Shown one piece after another: positions 52,920-61,342 of a DNA stretch of 64,000 nt. The DNA comes from Geothrix sp. 21YS21S-2 (GTDB taxonomy: Bacteria > Acidobacteriota > Holophagae > Holophagales > Holophagaceae). The notes under the pieces are model-generated. The model ran no database searches. It worked only from the letters and a program-made list of their open reading frames with translations, and was not told the DNA's origin. The translations under genes were made by a program, and so were the position numbers. The DNA is taken from the NCBI RefSeq assembly GCF_030846775.1, contig NZ_CP132910.1:282001-346000 (forward strand), given 5' to 3'. The number at the start of each line of letters is the position of its first letter. The stretch's first letter is position 1.

Positions 52920-53294
52920 ATGCCCCACACGACCCTCGAATACACCTCAACCATCGCCGAACAGCCTGATTTCCAGGCCTTCTGGGAGCAGCTCCACCAG
53001 TTCCTCTCCGAGGAGTGCCCCTTCAACCTCAAGGACATCAAGAGCCGCGCCTACCGTTGCGAGGAGTTCCGCATGGCCGGCGGCGGCCGGGACCTGGCCT
53101 TCGTCCACCTCACCATCCTCGTGCTGGAGGGCCGGGACCCGGCCGTCCTCGCCAAGGTGGGCAACGGCGCCCTCGATCTCCTCAAGGTCCACTTCGCCCG
53201 GACCCTGGAGACGCAGCAGGCCGATCTCACCGTCGAGGTGCGGGACATGCGCAGGGACGGCTACTTCAAGGCCTCGAGCGTAAAGGCACCGTGA
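52920..53294 (+). CDS. CHMI-like tautomerase (5-carboxymethyl-2-hydroxymuconate isomerase family)
   Basis: A 124-residue protein beginning MPHTTLEYTS, the family pattern in which Pro2 becomes the N-terminal catalytic base after Met removal. The rest shows the CHMI rhythm (FVHLTILVLEGRDPAVLAKVG). In homoprotocatechuate breakdown the enzyme isomerises a muconate, but no other gene of that pathway is nearby, so the true substrate is unknown. It overlaps the dus start by four bases. Confidence 0.75.
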   Translation: MPHTTLEYTSTIAEQPDFQAFWEQLHQFLSEECPFNLKDIKSRAYRCEEFRMAGGGRDLAFVHLTILVLEGRDPAVLAKVGNGALDLLKVHFARTLETQQADLTVEVRDMRRDGYFKASSVKAP

Positions 53295-54283
53295 CGTTCC
53301 CCGATTCCTCCTTCAGCATCGGCCCCATCCGGGTCCAGCCCCCGCTGGTGATGGCGCCCCTCCACGAGATCACGGACCAGCCCTTCCGGCGCATGATCCG
53401 GGGCGTGGGCGGCGTGGGCCTCACCGTCTCCGAGATGATCAGCAGCGAGGCGCTGATCCGCCATGCCCGCAAGGCCGAGCGCATGATGGCCGCCGAGGGC
53501 GAGCATCCCTTCGCCATGCAGCTGGCCGGGAGCGTCCCCGAGCATCTGGCCGACGCGGCGCGCATGGCCCGGGACGCCGGCGCGGACATCATCGACCTGA
53601 ACATGGGCTGCCCCGCCAGCAATGTCACCAAGGGCGGCGCCGGGTCGGCGCTCCTCAGGGACATCCGCCTCGCGGAGGCCTGCGTGACCGCCATGGTCAA
53701 GGCCGTGGACCTGCCCGTCACCGTGAAGATGCGCGCCGGCTGGGACCACAGCCAGAAGGAGAAGGCCGAGTACCTGGACTTCCTCCGCATGTTCGACGCG
53801 GTGGGCGTGAAGGCCCTGGCCATCCATCCCCGCACCCGGGCCCAGCAGTACGAAGGGCACGCCGACTGGTCCCTCATCGCCCGGGCCGTGGAGGCCGGCG
53901 TCGGCTTCCCCATCATCGGCAACGGCGACGTGAACACCCCCGCCGACGCCCTGCGCATGGCCGCCGAGACCGGCTGCCACGGCGTCATGATCGGCCGCGC
54001 GGCCCTCACGAATCCCTGGATCTTCCGCCAGGTGATGGAGCCCGGCCTGGAGGTCACCGAGGCCGAGCGCATCGACCTCTGCATCTCCTTCTTCGGCCTG
54101 CTCCTGGACCTCCTGGAGCCGCGGGAGGCCCTGCACAAGATGAAGAAGATCGGGTCCTGGTTCACCAAGGGCCTCCCCGGCGGCGTCCACTTCCGCCAGG
54201 GCCTCCAGGAGTGCCACGACCACACGACGATCATCGGGGAGCTGGAGAAGCTCAAGCACTACCGGGCCGCGCCGGAGGCCTGA
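53291..54283 (+). CDS. dusB: tRNA-dihydrouridine synthase
   Basis: A 330-residue FMN enzyme reducing uridines in tRNA. Motifs: PLVMAPLHEITDQPFRRM (residue 15), DLNMGCPASNVTKGGAGSALL with catalytic Cys in MGCP, KMRAGWD, AIHPRTRAQQYEG and GVMIGRAALTNPWIF. GTG 53291 overlaps the previous stop (GTGA). DusB is the likely subgroup, not proven. Its stop meets the convergent EamA stop directly (TGATCA). Confidence 0.92.
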   Translation: MTFPDSSFSIGPIRVQPPLVMAPLHEITDQPFRRMIRGVGGVGLTVSEMISSEALIRHARKAERMMAAEGEHPFAMQLAGSVPEHLADAARMARDAGADIIDLNMGCPASNVTKGGAGSALLRDIRLAEACVTAMVKAVDLPVTVKMRAGWDHSQKEKAEYLDFLRMFDAVGVKALAIHPRTRAQQYEGHADWSLIARAVEAGVGFPIIGNGDVNTPADALRMAAETGCHGVMIGRAALTNPWIFRQVMEPGLEVTEAERIDLCISFFGLLLDLLEPREALHKMKKIGSWFTKGLPGGVHFRQGLQECHDHTTIIGELEKLKHYRAAPEA

Positions 54284-55120
54284 TCAACGGCGGCGGTTCC
54301 CGGCCTTCAGGAGGATCAAGGCGAGGCCGCCCAGGATGGCGGCGCTGCCGCCCAGGAGCCTCGCCGTCACCGGCTCGCCCAGGATCGCCACCCCGGCCAG
54401 GGCCGCCAGGACGGGCACGCTGAGCTGCACCGCCGAGGCGGTGGTGGTGCGGAGGCCCCGCATGGCGGCGTACCACACGGCGTAGCCCAGGCCGGAGCCG
54501 AGAGCGCCGGAGGCCACGGCATAGCCTGCGCCGGCGGCGTCGACCCTTGACCAGGGGAGCAGGATGAGGCTCAGCGCCAGGGCCAGCGGCACGGCGCGCA
54601 GGAAGTTGCCGGCGGTGGCCCGGCCCGGATCGCCGGCCTCCCGGCCGCGAAGGGAGTAGACTCCCCAGGCCACGCCCGCGGCCAGCATGAGCAGGGCCGC
54701 GGGAAGGGGCGGGGCGGTCCTGCCGGGCGCGAGGAGGCCGAAGAGGCCGCCCAGGGCCAGGGCCAGCCCGGCCCACTGGGGCGGGCCGAGCCGCTCCCCG
54801 CGCAGGAGGCCGGCCAGGACCATCGTGGCCTGGACCGCGGTGAAGAGGAGGAAGGCGCCCAGGCCCGCCTGCAGGGCCACGTAGGCGAAGGAGAACCCGG
54901 CGGCGTAGACGAAGAGCGCGATGGCCGAAGGCCAGCTGCCGCCCTTTCCCTTGCCCCTGCGCGCGATGGCCCAGGTGGCGGCGGCCCCGGAAAGAAGGCG
55001 CAGGGCGGTGAACGTGGCCGGGTCGGTGGCGGTGTGCGTCAGGGCGGCCCTGCAGAGCAGGGAATTCGCGGCGAAGGCGGCCATGGCCAGGAGGGTGAGG
55101 GGGAGCGCGCGGGGGGGCAT
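54284..55120 (-). CDS. EamA/DMT-family transporter
   Basis: A 278-residue membrane protein with ten predicted helices and two EamA repeats (LLAMAAFAANSLLCRAAL at the start; AVWYAAMRGLRTTTASAVQLSVPVLAALAG later). DMT carriers export amino acids, nucleosides or drugs. ATG 55120 has AGGTGAG upstream; the longer reading to 55177 is not conserved. The stop abuts the dus stop. Confidence 0.88.
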   Translation of the reverse strand: MPPRALPLTLLAMAAFAANSLLCRAALTHTATDPATFTALRLLSGAAATWAIARRGKGKGGSWPSAIALFVYAAGFSFAYVALQAGLGAFLLFTAVQATMVLAGLLRGERLGPPQWAGLALALGGLFGLLAPGRTAPPLPAALLMLAAGVAWGVYSLRGREAGDPGRATAGNFLRAVPLALALSLILLPWSRVDAAGAGYAVASGALGSGLGYAVWYAAMRGLRTTTASAVQLSVPVLAALAGVAILGEPVTARLLGGSAAILGGLALILLKAGNRRR

Positions 55121-55227
55121 CTCACCTGGATTGTTCCACCACGGCCCGGGAATCCCAAACCGGGGATCGGCCCCCAAGTGCTAGGCTCGTCTGAAGCGGT
55201 CCCCGCGAACTCCGGAAGGGCAGGGTC

Positions 55228-55653
55228 ATGGAAAGCCACAAACGTCCCCCCGTGGGTCCCGAGGAAGCCTTCGCCCGGGCCTTCATCCTCCCTGCCAAGA
55301 GGGCCCGGTTCATCCAGTTCCTGGCCAACCCCAGGCGGCGCCAGGAAGTCCTGGACCGGCTGGGCCACGGCCTGCCCGTGATCCCGGAACTCGCCCGGGA
55401 GGTGCCTGGGCCCCAGGACTTTCCCCTCGAACTGGAGAAGCTCCTGCGGGGCCTGGGCGCCGGGGACGGTTGCCACGTCATCGCCTACGGACTGAAGGCC
55501 GACGGCAAGGCGATGCCGTTGCGCGACGCGCTGAACCTGGTGTGCATGAGCGAGCACGGCGCGATCCTGTGCTGCGTTCCGGGCCGCCTCGCCTACTACA
55601 AGCCCGAGTCCCCGGCCCCGGGGGTCCTCCTGGAGCTGCGGCCGGTCACTTGA
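55228..55653 (+). CDS. hypothetical protein
   Basis: A 141-residue protein that I do not recognise. The first half is helical and basic (FARAFILPAKRARFIQFLANPRRRQEVLDRL) and the second mixed, with a Cys pair in GAILCCVPG and a final strand. Its end overlaps the convergent DUF2914 gene by eight bases. ATG 55228 has AGGG upstream. Confidence 0.65.
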   Translation: MESHKRPPVGPEEAFARAFILPAKRARFIQFLANPRRRQEVLDRLGHGLPVIPELAREVPGPQDFPLELEKLLRGLGAGDGCHVIAYGLKADGKAMPLRDALNLVCMSEHGAILCCVPGRLAYYKPESPAPGVLLELRPVT

Positions 55654-56035
55654 CCTCGACGGTGAAGGCGGCGGTCCCCAGCTCCTTGCCGTCCTTGTCC
55701 AGGGCCTTGACGGTCCAGCTCCCGCCGTCGCCGGCGCGGAAGGTGCGGAAGGCGTGGGTGCGGTAGGGGCTGCGGGGCACCTCCAGATCCTTCTGGAACA
55801 CGGCCTTGCCGTCCTTCTGGAAGCTGAGGGTCACGGTCGCGCCCTCCAGGCCGGTGACCTTCGTCCAGGCGTAGAGCTTGGTGTCCGGGGCCACCTTGAA
55901 CGTGTCCGAGGCTTCCGCGATCTCCATCTTGTCGATTCCGAGGCCGACCTTGAGTTCGGCCGAGGGATCCGCGGCCAGGACCGCGGTGGCTGCGAAGGCC
56001 GCCCATCCAAGGGTGCGGAGCAGGGTTGTGCGCAT
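55646..56035 (-). CDS. exported DUF2914-like protein
   Basis: A 129-residue protein with signal peptide (AAFAATAVLAADP). The mature beta-sandwich follows the DUF2914 pattern: YAWTKVTGLEGATVTLSFQKDGK...PRSPYRTHAFRTFRAGDGGSWTVKALDKDGKELG. In this family the fold is secreted and of unknown function. ATG 56035 has AGGAGG upstream. Overlaps a convergent unknown gene. Confidence 0.75.
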   Translation of the reverse strand: MRTTLLRTLGWAAFAATAVLAADPSAELKVGLGIDKMEIAEASDTFKVAPDTKLYAWTKVTGLEGATVTLSFQKDGKAVFQKDLEVPRSPYRTHAFRTFRAGDGGSWTVKALDKDGKELGTAAFTVEVK

Positions 56036-56367
56036 GTTTTTTCCTCCTGTCGGTATTGGATTATAGTCATTTCGGCAGGCTGGGGAAGACCTCGGGGTCC
56101 TGGTGCAGGGTCCGGCAGGTCAGGGTTCGAAAGCGGTATCCAGGTTCCACAAGGAGGTGGCCAGTCTTCATCCTGCCTTTTCCCGAACATCCAATTCCCC
56201 GTTCGAACCCGGTGGCGGAGTGTCGACTCCTGGGGGTTTTGGAGGCACGCCATGCCTATCCAGGACCCGCTCTCACAGCAGATCATCGGCTTCTGCTGCC
56301 GAACTTCGAACGCCCTGGCCTTCTCGGAATCCTATTCCAATGACTTTGCCGGATGCTGCACCAGGCC
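56036..56367. other. 332-bp intergenic region without a convincing gene
   Basis: This gap separates the DUF2914 gene (start at its left edge) from the end of the hydrogenase-linked kinase. It is less GC-rich than its neighbours and holds the promoter of the DUF2914 gene on its left side. Short open frames (for example from 56251) run into the kinase antisense and lack ribosome sites. A small hairpin CGGC-TTCTGCT-GCCG is seen near 56288. No RNA gene was recognised. Confidence 0.5.
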
Positions 56368-57684
56368 TCAGGGGTTCCCCATCCCCTTATCGCCAACCTC
56401 CGGCAGCGGCTGGGGCACCTCGAAGCTGAACTCCGCCCAGGCTCCGGCCTGGCTCACCGCATCCATGCGGCCCCCATGCAGGTGTACGATGCGCCAGGCC
56501 GTGTAGAGCCCGACGCCGGTGCCCTTCTGGGCCCTCAGTTCCGGGGACTGGAGGCGGCTGAACTTCCGGAAGAGCTTGGGCCGGTCCTCGGCCCTGAACC
56601 CCGGGCCTTCGTTCCACACGGCGACCTTGAGGCCCGCCGGTCCGGACTCCACCGTGAGGCGGACGGCGCCGCCCTCCCGGCCGTACTTCACGGCATTGCC
56701 CAGCAGGTTCGCCAGGACGATGCGCAGGAGCCCGGGATCGCACTGCACGGGCGGCAGGTCCGGGGGGAGGCGCCGCTCCAGGGTCATGCCCTTGGCCTTG
56801 GCCTGGCCCAGGGCGAGCTCCATGGAGGGCTCCACCACCTCGGCCTCGAAGGCCGCGGCGATGGGGTGGAGGGCCAGGTTGCCGCCCTCCATGCGCGCCA
56901 GGTCCAGGTATTCGCCGATGAGGTCGAGGAGGTAGCTGCCCTTCGAGATGAGGCGCTCCAGCTTCTGGGTCTGGCGCGCCTCGAGGGGCCCCAGGTAGCC
57001 GTCGGCCAGGACCCGCGCGTCGGTGATCATGCTGGCGATGGGGTTCTTCAGCTCGTGGCTGACGAAGGCGAGCACCTCGGTGTAGGCCTGGTTGGCGGCG
57101 GTGAGCTGCTCGATGCGCCAGGTCTTCTCCACGGCCTGGGAGAGCCGTTCGGCCAGGGCCATCCACAGCTGGACGTGGTAGGGCGTATAGGCGCGCGTCT
57201 CCCGGGAACTCAGGAAGATTACGCCGATGGCCCGGTCCTTCACCGTGAGGGGGCAGGTGAGGGAACTGCGCACCCCCTCCTTCACGAGGATCCGGGTGGA
57301 GCCGCTGCGGGGGTGGTCGGCCAGGTAGCGCGGGAGGTCGTAGATGACCCGGGCGCAGTTGGAGTCCAGCACCCGGCGCAGGGAGCTCCCCGCCAGGTCC
57401 TCGGCATAGCCCTCCTTGAGGAGGATGGGCTCGTAGTTCGCCCTGCTGCGGTGGGCCACGATGCGGCGGCCCTCGTCCTCGATGAAGGCGAGGCCGATGC
57501 GGTCGCAGGGGTACAGCTCCCGGATGCCCTGGAAGAGGAAGTCCAGGATGTCGTCGAGGGAGGACTCCCCGGCGATCTCGCGGTTCACGTGGTCCAGGAC
57601 CTCCTGCTCCTGCGCGTCGAAGGCGCGCACCGCCCCCGCCCCGGTGGGGGCGAGGAAGTGCAGGATGGGATGGACCTCGGCCAT
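56368..57684 (-). CDS. GAF-domain sensor histidine kinase of the hydrogenase operon
   Basis: A 438-residue soluble kinase. The GAF domain (about residues 35-185) contains CDRIGLAFIEDEGRRIVAH and RSSLTCPLTVKDRAIGVIFLSS. HisKA carries FVSHELKNPIASM (phospho-His near residue 210); HATPase_c carries NLLGNAVKYGREGG, NEGPGF and GTGVGLYTAWRIV. No membrane segment, so a cytoplasmic signal is sensed. ATG 57684 has AGGGGC upstream and lies 13 bp after hydA. With the receiver gene at the start of the same operon it probably forms a two-component system for hydrogen or redox state. Confidence 0.9.
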   Translation of the reverse strand: MAEVHPILHFLAPTGAGAVRAFDAQEQEVLDHVNREIAGESSLDDILDFLFQGIRELYPCDRIGLAFIEDEGRRIVAHRSRANYEPILLKEGYAEDLAGSSLRRVLDSNCARVIYDLPRYLADHPRSGSTRILVKEGVRSSLTCPLTVKDRAIGVIFLSSRETRAYTPYHVQLWMALAERLSQAVEKTWRIEQLTAANQAYTEVLAFVSHELKNPIASMITDARVLADGYLGPLEARQTQKLERLISKGSYLLDLIGEYLDLARMEGGNLALHPIAAAFEAEVVEPSMELALGQAKAKGMTLERRLPPDLPPVQCDPGLLRIVLANLLGNAVKYGREGGAVRLTVESGPAGLKVAVWNEGPGFRAEDRPKLFRKFSRLQSPELRAQKGTGVGLYTAWRIVHLHGGRMDAVSQAGAWAEFSFEVPQPLPEVGDKGMGNP

Positions 57685-57697
57685 TTTGCCCCTGGGA

Positions 57698-59620
57698 CTA
57701 CTCGATGTAGCGTCCACGCTCAGTGTAGTGGGTATGGAGGAGCTTGTGGCTCCTGTGCCCGCAGGGGCCTTCGGTGAGGTACTCGGCGTAGATCTTCAGC
57801 ACATCGGGATTCTCGTGGGACTTTCGCACCGCGTAGGCGGCATCCTCGGCGTAGATGGCCTGGGCCCGGGCCTTCCGGATCTCCGGGGAGGTGGGGATGG
57901 GCTGGCCGCCCCCGCCGAGGCACCCGCCGGGGCACCCCATGAACTCGATGAAGTGGCATTGGCTGAACTGGCCGCCTTGCTTGATGTCCTCCATGACCGC
58001 CTTGGCGTTGGCGGTGCCGTGGGCCACGGCCACCTTGAGGGTGGCGCCCTTGAGGAAGTCCCAGCTTGGGAAGAGGGGGGCCAGCATGGCCGGCACCGGA
58101 CCCACCTTGGGGATGGCGAGCTCGACGTACTTGACGCCCTCGAAGCCGCGCACGGGCTTGATGTCCGCGTGCTCGAAGAGGTCCTCCACCTTGACGCCCA
58201 CCACCAGCTCGATGACGGTGCGCAGCGCGGCCTCCATGACGCCTCCCGTGGCGCCGAAGATGACCCCCGATCCCGTGGCCGTGCCGAAGGGCGCGTCGAA
58301 GTCCGACTTGGGCAGGCGGGGCAGGTCCAGGCCGGTCTCGCTGATCATCTTGGCCAGCTCGCGGGTGGTCAGGCCGTAGTCCACGTCCTTGAAGCCGGAG
58401 TCGTCCATCTCGGGCCGGTTGCATTCGAACTTCTTGGCCGAGCACGGCATGAGGGCCACGGTGACGATGTCCTTGGGGTCGATGCCCTGCTTTTCGGCGT
58501 AGTAGGTCTTGATGACCGCGCCGAACATCTGCTGGGGGCTCTTGGCGGTGCTGAGGTTGGGGATGTACTCCGGATAGAAGTGCTCGAGGTACTTCACCCA
58601 GCCCGGGGAGCAGCTGGTGAACTGGGGGAAGGCCGCGGGCTCGCCGTCCACCAGGGCCTTCTTGAGGCGGAGCAGGAGCTCGGTGCCCTCCTCCATGATG
58701 GTGAGGTCGGCGCTGAAGTTGGTGTCGAACACCTGGTCGAAGCCGCACATGCGCAGGGCGGTGTTCAGCTCGAAGGTCAGCGCCTTGCCCGCGGGCTGGC
58801 CGAAGCACTCGCCGATGGCGGCGCGGGGGCTGGGGGCCGTCTGGATGACCACGTGCTTTTTCGGGTCGTGGATGGCCTCCCACACCTCGTCGGTGGGATC
58901 GTTGGCGCGCAGGGCGCCCGTGGGGCAGCGGTTGATGCACTGGCCGCAGTTGATGCACACCACGCTGCCCAGGGGCTTTTCCAGGAAGGTGGAGACGTGG
59001 CTGGTGCGGCCCCGGCCCAGCACCTCGATGGTGCCCACGTCCTGCACGTCGATGCAGGTGCGCACGCAGCGCCGGCACAGCACGCACTTGTTGTTGTCGC
59101 GCACCACGGAGTAGCTGGAATGGTCGATGGCGTGGACCGGCTTCTCGGGGTGGCCGAAGCGGAAGTAGTCGACGCCGTACTCCTTGGCCAGCGTCTGGAG
59201 CTCGCAGTTGTTGTTCCGGCCGCAGGCGTAGCAGTGGCCGTAGTGCTCGCTGAGCATCAGGTCGACGATGTGCCGCCGGGCCATGCGCACCTTGCGGGTG
59301 TGGGTGAACACCTTGATGGGCGAGGTGACGGGGTAGGCGCAGGCGGCCTGGAGGGTCCGCTGGCCTTCGACCTCGACGGAGCAGATGCGGCAGACGCCCG
59401 CCACGCAGAGGTCCGGGTGGTTGCAGAGGGTGGGGATCTTGATGCCGATGCGCTTGGCGGCGTCGAGGATGGTGGTGCCCAGGGGCACCTTCAGGGCCTG
59501 GCCGTCGATGGAGATGCTGACGGTGCCGCCGATGGCCGAGGTGTTCTCGGCCACGGCGAGGTTCTGCCCCAGCTGGCTCGAGGGCGCCCGCTTGGGGGTC
59601 TCTGGGAGTTCGGTGGACAT
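57698..59620 (-). CDS. hydA: [FeFe]-hydrogenase catalytic subunit (HydA/HndD-type)
   Basis: A 640-residue multicluster [FeFe]-hydrogenase. Order: [2Fe-2S] domain (CNHPDLCVAGVCRIC...C, about 68-100), His-Cys3 cluster (HYGHCYACGRNNNC), two [4Fe-4S] (CVLCRRCVRTC; CINCGQCINRCP), then the H-cluster motifs TSCSPGW, MPCSAKKFE and EFMGCPGGCLGGGGQP, then the small-subunit-like tail. The first H-cluster motif has Ser where many enzymes have a second Cys. With HydB and HydC it forms an NADH-linked enzyme, possibly electron-bifurcating. ATG 59620 has GAGG six bases upstream. Confidence 0.95.
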   Translation of the reverse strand: MSTELPETPKRAPSSQLGQNLAVAENTSAIGGTVSISIDGQALKVPLGTTILDAAKRIGIKIPTLCNHPDLCVAGVCRICSVEVEGQRTLQAACAYPVTSPIKVFTHTRKVRMARRHIVDLMLSEHYGHCYACGRNNNCELQTLAKEYGVDYFRFGHPEKPVHAIDHSSYSVVRDNNKCVLCRRCVRTCIDVQDVGTIEVLGRGRTSHVSTFLEKPLGSVVCINCGQCINRCPTGALRANDPTDEVWEAIHDPKKHVVIQTAPSPRAAIGECFGQPAGKALTFELNTALRMCGFDQVFDTNFSADLTIMEEGTELLLRLKKALVDGEPAAFPQFTSCSPGWVKYLEHFYPEYIPNLSTAKSPQQMFGAVIKTYYAEKQGIDPKDIVTVALMPCSAKKFECNRPEMDDSGFKDVDYGLTTRELAKMISETGLDLPRLPKSDFDAPFGTATGSGVIFGATGGVMEAALRTVIELVVGVKVEDLFEHADIKPVRGFEGVKYVELAIPKVGPVPAMLAPLFPSWDFLKGATLKVAVAHGTANAKAVMEDIKQGGQFSQCHFIEFMGCPGGCLGGGGQPIPTSPEIRKARAQAIYAEDAAYAVRKSHENPDVLKIYAEYLTEGPCGHRSHKLLHTHYTERGRYIE

Positions 59621-59638
59621 GGGCAACCTCGTAACAGG

Positions 59639-60814
59639 TCAGGCGTGGGTTGGGATTCGGCCCATCAGCTCCTCGCGGAAGTTCGCCACGACGGAGAGGA
59701 AGGCGTTGGGACTGCTCTGGCCGAGGCCGCACTTGGAGGCGACCTGCATGGTCTCCCCCAGGGAGCACAGCTCCTTGAGATAGGCCATGCTGCAGGTGCC
59801 TTTGCGGAGCATCTCCAGGCCCTCGAGGAGCTTGGTGTTGCCCAGGCGGCACGGCGCGCACTGGCCGCACGACTCGTCCACGAAGAACTCCAGGAAGTTG
59901 TGGAGGACGTCCAGCATGTCCCGCTGCGGACCCAGGACGATGATCGAGCCGCCGGTGGGGATGTCCTCGAAGGCGATGGAGCGCCCGAAGTCCTTGGCGG
60001 GCACGCACTGCCCGGCGGCCCCGCCGATCTGGGCGGCCTTGGCGTCCTCCCCGCCCACCTCGCGCAGCAGTTCGGCCACGGTGAGGCCCATGGGGAACTC
60101 GTAGACACCGGGCCGCTCGCAGTCGCCCGAGACGCTGAAGATCTTGCGCCCGGTGGACTTCTCCGTGCCGTGCCGGCGGAACCACTCGGGGCCCTGGCCC
60201 AGGATGCACGCGGCCCAGGCCAGGGTCTCCACGTTGTTCACGATGGAGGGCCGGCCCAGGAATCCGGTGTTGACGGGGAAGGGGGGCCGGTTGCGGGGCT
60301 CGCCCCGGAAGCCCTCCAGGGCCTCGATGAGGGCGGTCTCCTCGCCGCAGATGTAGGCTCCGGCACCCATGAAGATGCGGATGTCGAAGTCGAGGTTCGA
60401 CCCGAGGATGCCCTTGCCCAGGAGGTTGCGGTCCCGGCGGCCCGCCAGGACCGCCTCCAGGTGGCCCCTCAGGTAGGTGTACTCGCCCCTGAGGAACAGG
60501 ATGCCCTCGTGGGCGCCGATGGCCTTGCCGGCGATGGTCATGCCCTCGAAGACCAGGTCCGCGTGCTCCTGCAGGATCACGCGGTCCTTGAAGGTTCCGG
60601 GCTCTCCCTCGTCGGCGTTGCAGATGACGAACTTCTTGTCGGACTGGGCGGCCGCGGCGAAGTTCCACTTCACGCCGGTGGGGAAGCCCGCGCCCCCGCG
60701 GCCCTTGAGGCCGGAGGCGCTGATGTCGCTGATGATCTGGGGGCGGTCCTTGGCGAGGGCGGCCTTCAGGCCGGCCTCGGGGATCTGTTCGGTGTAGGTG
60801 GGCAGGGAGCTCAT
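59639..60814 (-). CDS. hydB: NuoF-like FMN/NAD(H)-binding hydrogenase subunit HydB
   Basis: A 391-residue diaphorase subunit. NADH/FMN motifs: GLKGRGGAGFPTGVKW (residue 33), CNADEGEPGTFKDRVIL and GAGAYICGEETALIEALEG; the [4Fe-4S] motif ESCGQCAPCRLG...C is near residues 310-355. It oxidises NADH or reduces NAD+. Compared with classical HydB (about 600 aa) it lacks both the N-terminal thioredoxin-like domain and the C-terminal ferredoxin-like clusters. ATG 60814 overlaps the hydC stop by four bases. Confidence 0.93.
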   Translation of the reverse strand: MSSLPTYTEQIPEAGLKAALAKDRPQIISDISASGLKGRGGAGFPTGVKWNFAAAAQSDKKFVICNADEGEPGTFKDRVILQEHADLVFEGMTIAGKAIGAHEGILFLRGEYTYLRGHLEAVLAGRRDRNLLGKGILGSNLDFDIRIFMGAGAYICGEETALIEALEGFRGEPRNRPPFPVNTGFLGRPSIVNNVETLAWAACILGQGPEWFRRHGTEKSTGRKIFSVSGDCERPGVYEFPMGLTVAELLREVGGEDAKAAQIGGAAGQCVPAKDFGRSIAFEDIPTGGSIIVLGPQRDMLDVLHNFLEFFVDESCGQCAPCRLGNTKLLEGLEMLRKGTCSMAYLKELCSLGETMQVASKCGLGQSSPNAFLSVVANFREELMGRIPTHA

Positions 60815-61332
60815 TTGAACACCACCTCCTTCGTTTCGGCGGCGTGGACGCCGAAGACCCGGCGGCACTCCTCCAGGATCTCGTGGACCTTTTCGGGCGT
60901 GACGCGGGTGTAGATCCGGTCGTTGACGAGCATGGCCGGGCCCTGGTCGCACATGCCCATGCAGTTGGCGTATTCCAGGGTGAACTTGCCGTCGGGGGTG
61001 GTCTCCCCGAAGCCGATGCCCAGGTCGTTCTCCAGCTGGCGCTTCACCCGGCTCTTGCCCTGCATGTCGCAGGAGATCGTCCGGCACAGGCGGATGACGA
61101 ACTTGCCCTGGCGGTGGTCGCCCAGGAAGGCGTAGAAGGACACCACGCTGTTGACCTCCACGGGGTGGATGCCCAGGAGGTCGGCGATGACCTGCATCGC
61201 ATAGCTGTCGATGGTGTGGTACTTGCGCTTCACTTCAAGGAGGATGGGAATGAGGGAGGTGCGGTCCTGCCCCAGCCTGGCGGCCAGGGACCGGATCTCC
61301 TCAGCGAGACGGTCGCGTTCGGTCATCAGCAT
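60811..61332 (-). CDS. hydC: NuoE-like [2Fe-2S] hydrogenase subunit HydC
   Basis: A 173-residue thioredoxin-like [2Fe-2S] subunit. Cysteines CRTISC (about residue 82-87) and CMGMCDQGP (about 122-126) form the cluster. The N-terminal helical part (LIPILLEVKRKYHTI...VNSVVSFYAFLG) is typical of NuoE. It passes electrons between HydB and HydA. ATG 61332 has AGGAGG six bases upstream and lies ten bases after the response regulator. Confidence 0.93.
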   Translation of the reverse strand: MLMTERDRLAEEIRSLAARLGQDRTSLIPILLEVKRKYHTIDSYAMQVIADLLGIHPVEVNSVVSFYAFLGDHRQGKFVIRLCRTISCDMQGKSRVKRQLENDLGIGFGETTPDGKFTLEYANCMGMCDQGPAMLVNDRIYTRVTPEKVHEILEECRRVFGVHAAETKEVVFK

Positions 61333-61342
61333 GGGTTGCCTC

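Noticed and set aside
56251-56506. possible small gene MPIQDPLSQQ...
   Set aside because: No ribosome site, runs into the antisense of the kinase and shows no family resemblance.
57461-60913. 1150-codon plus-strand frame opposite the hydrogenase genes
   Set aside because: Antisense shadow, rich in His/Gly/Leu/Val; the opposite strand encodes hydA and hydB with all cofactor motifs.
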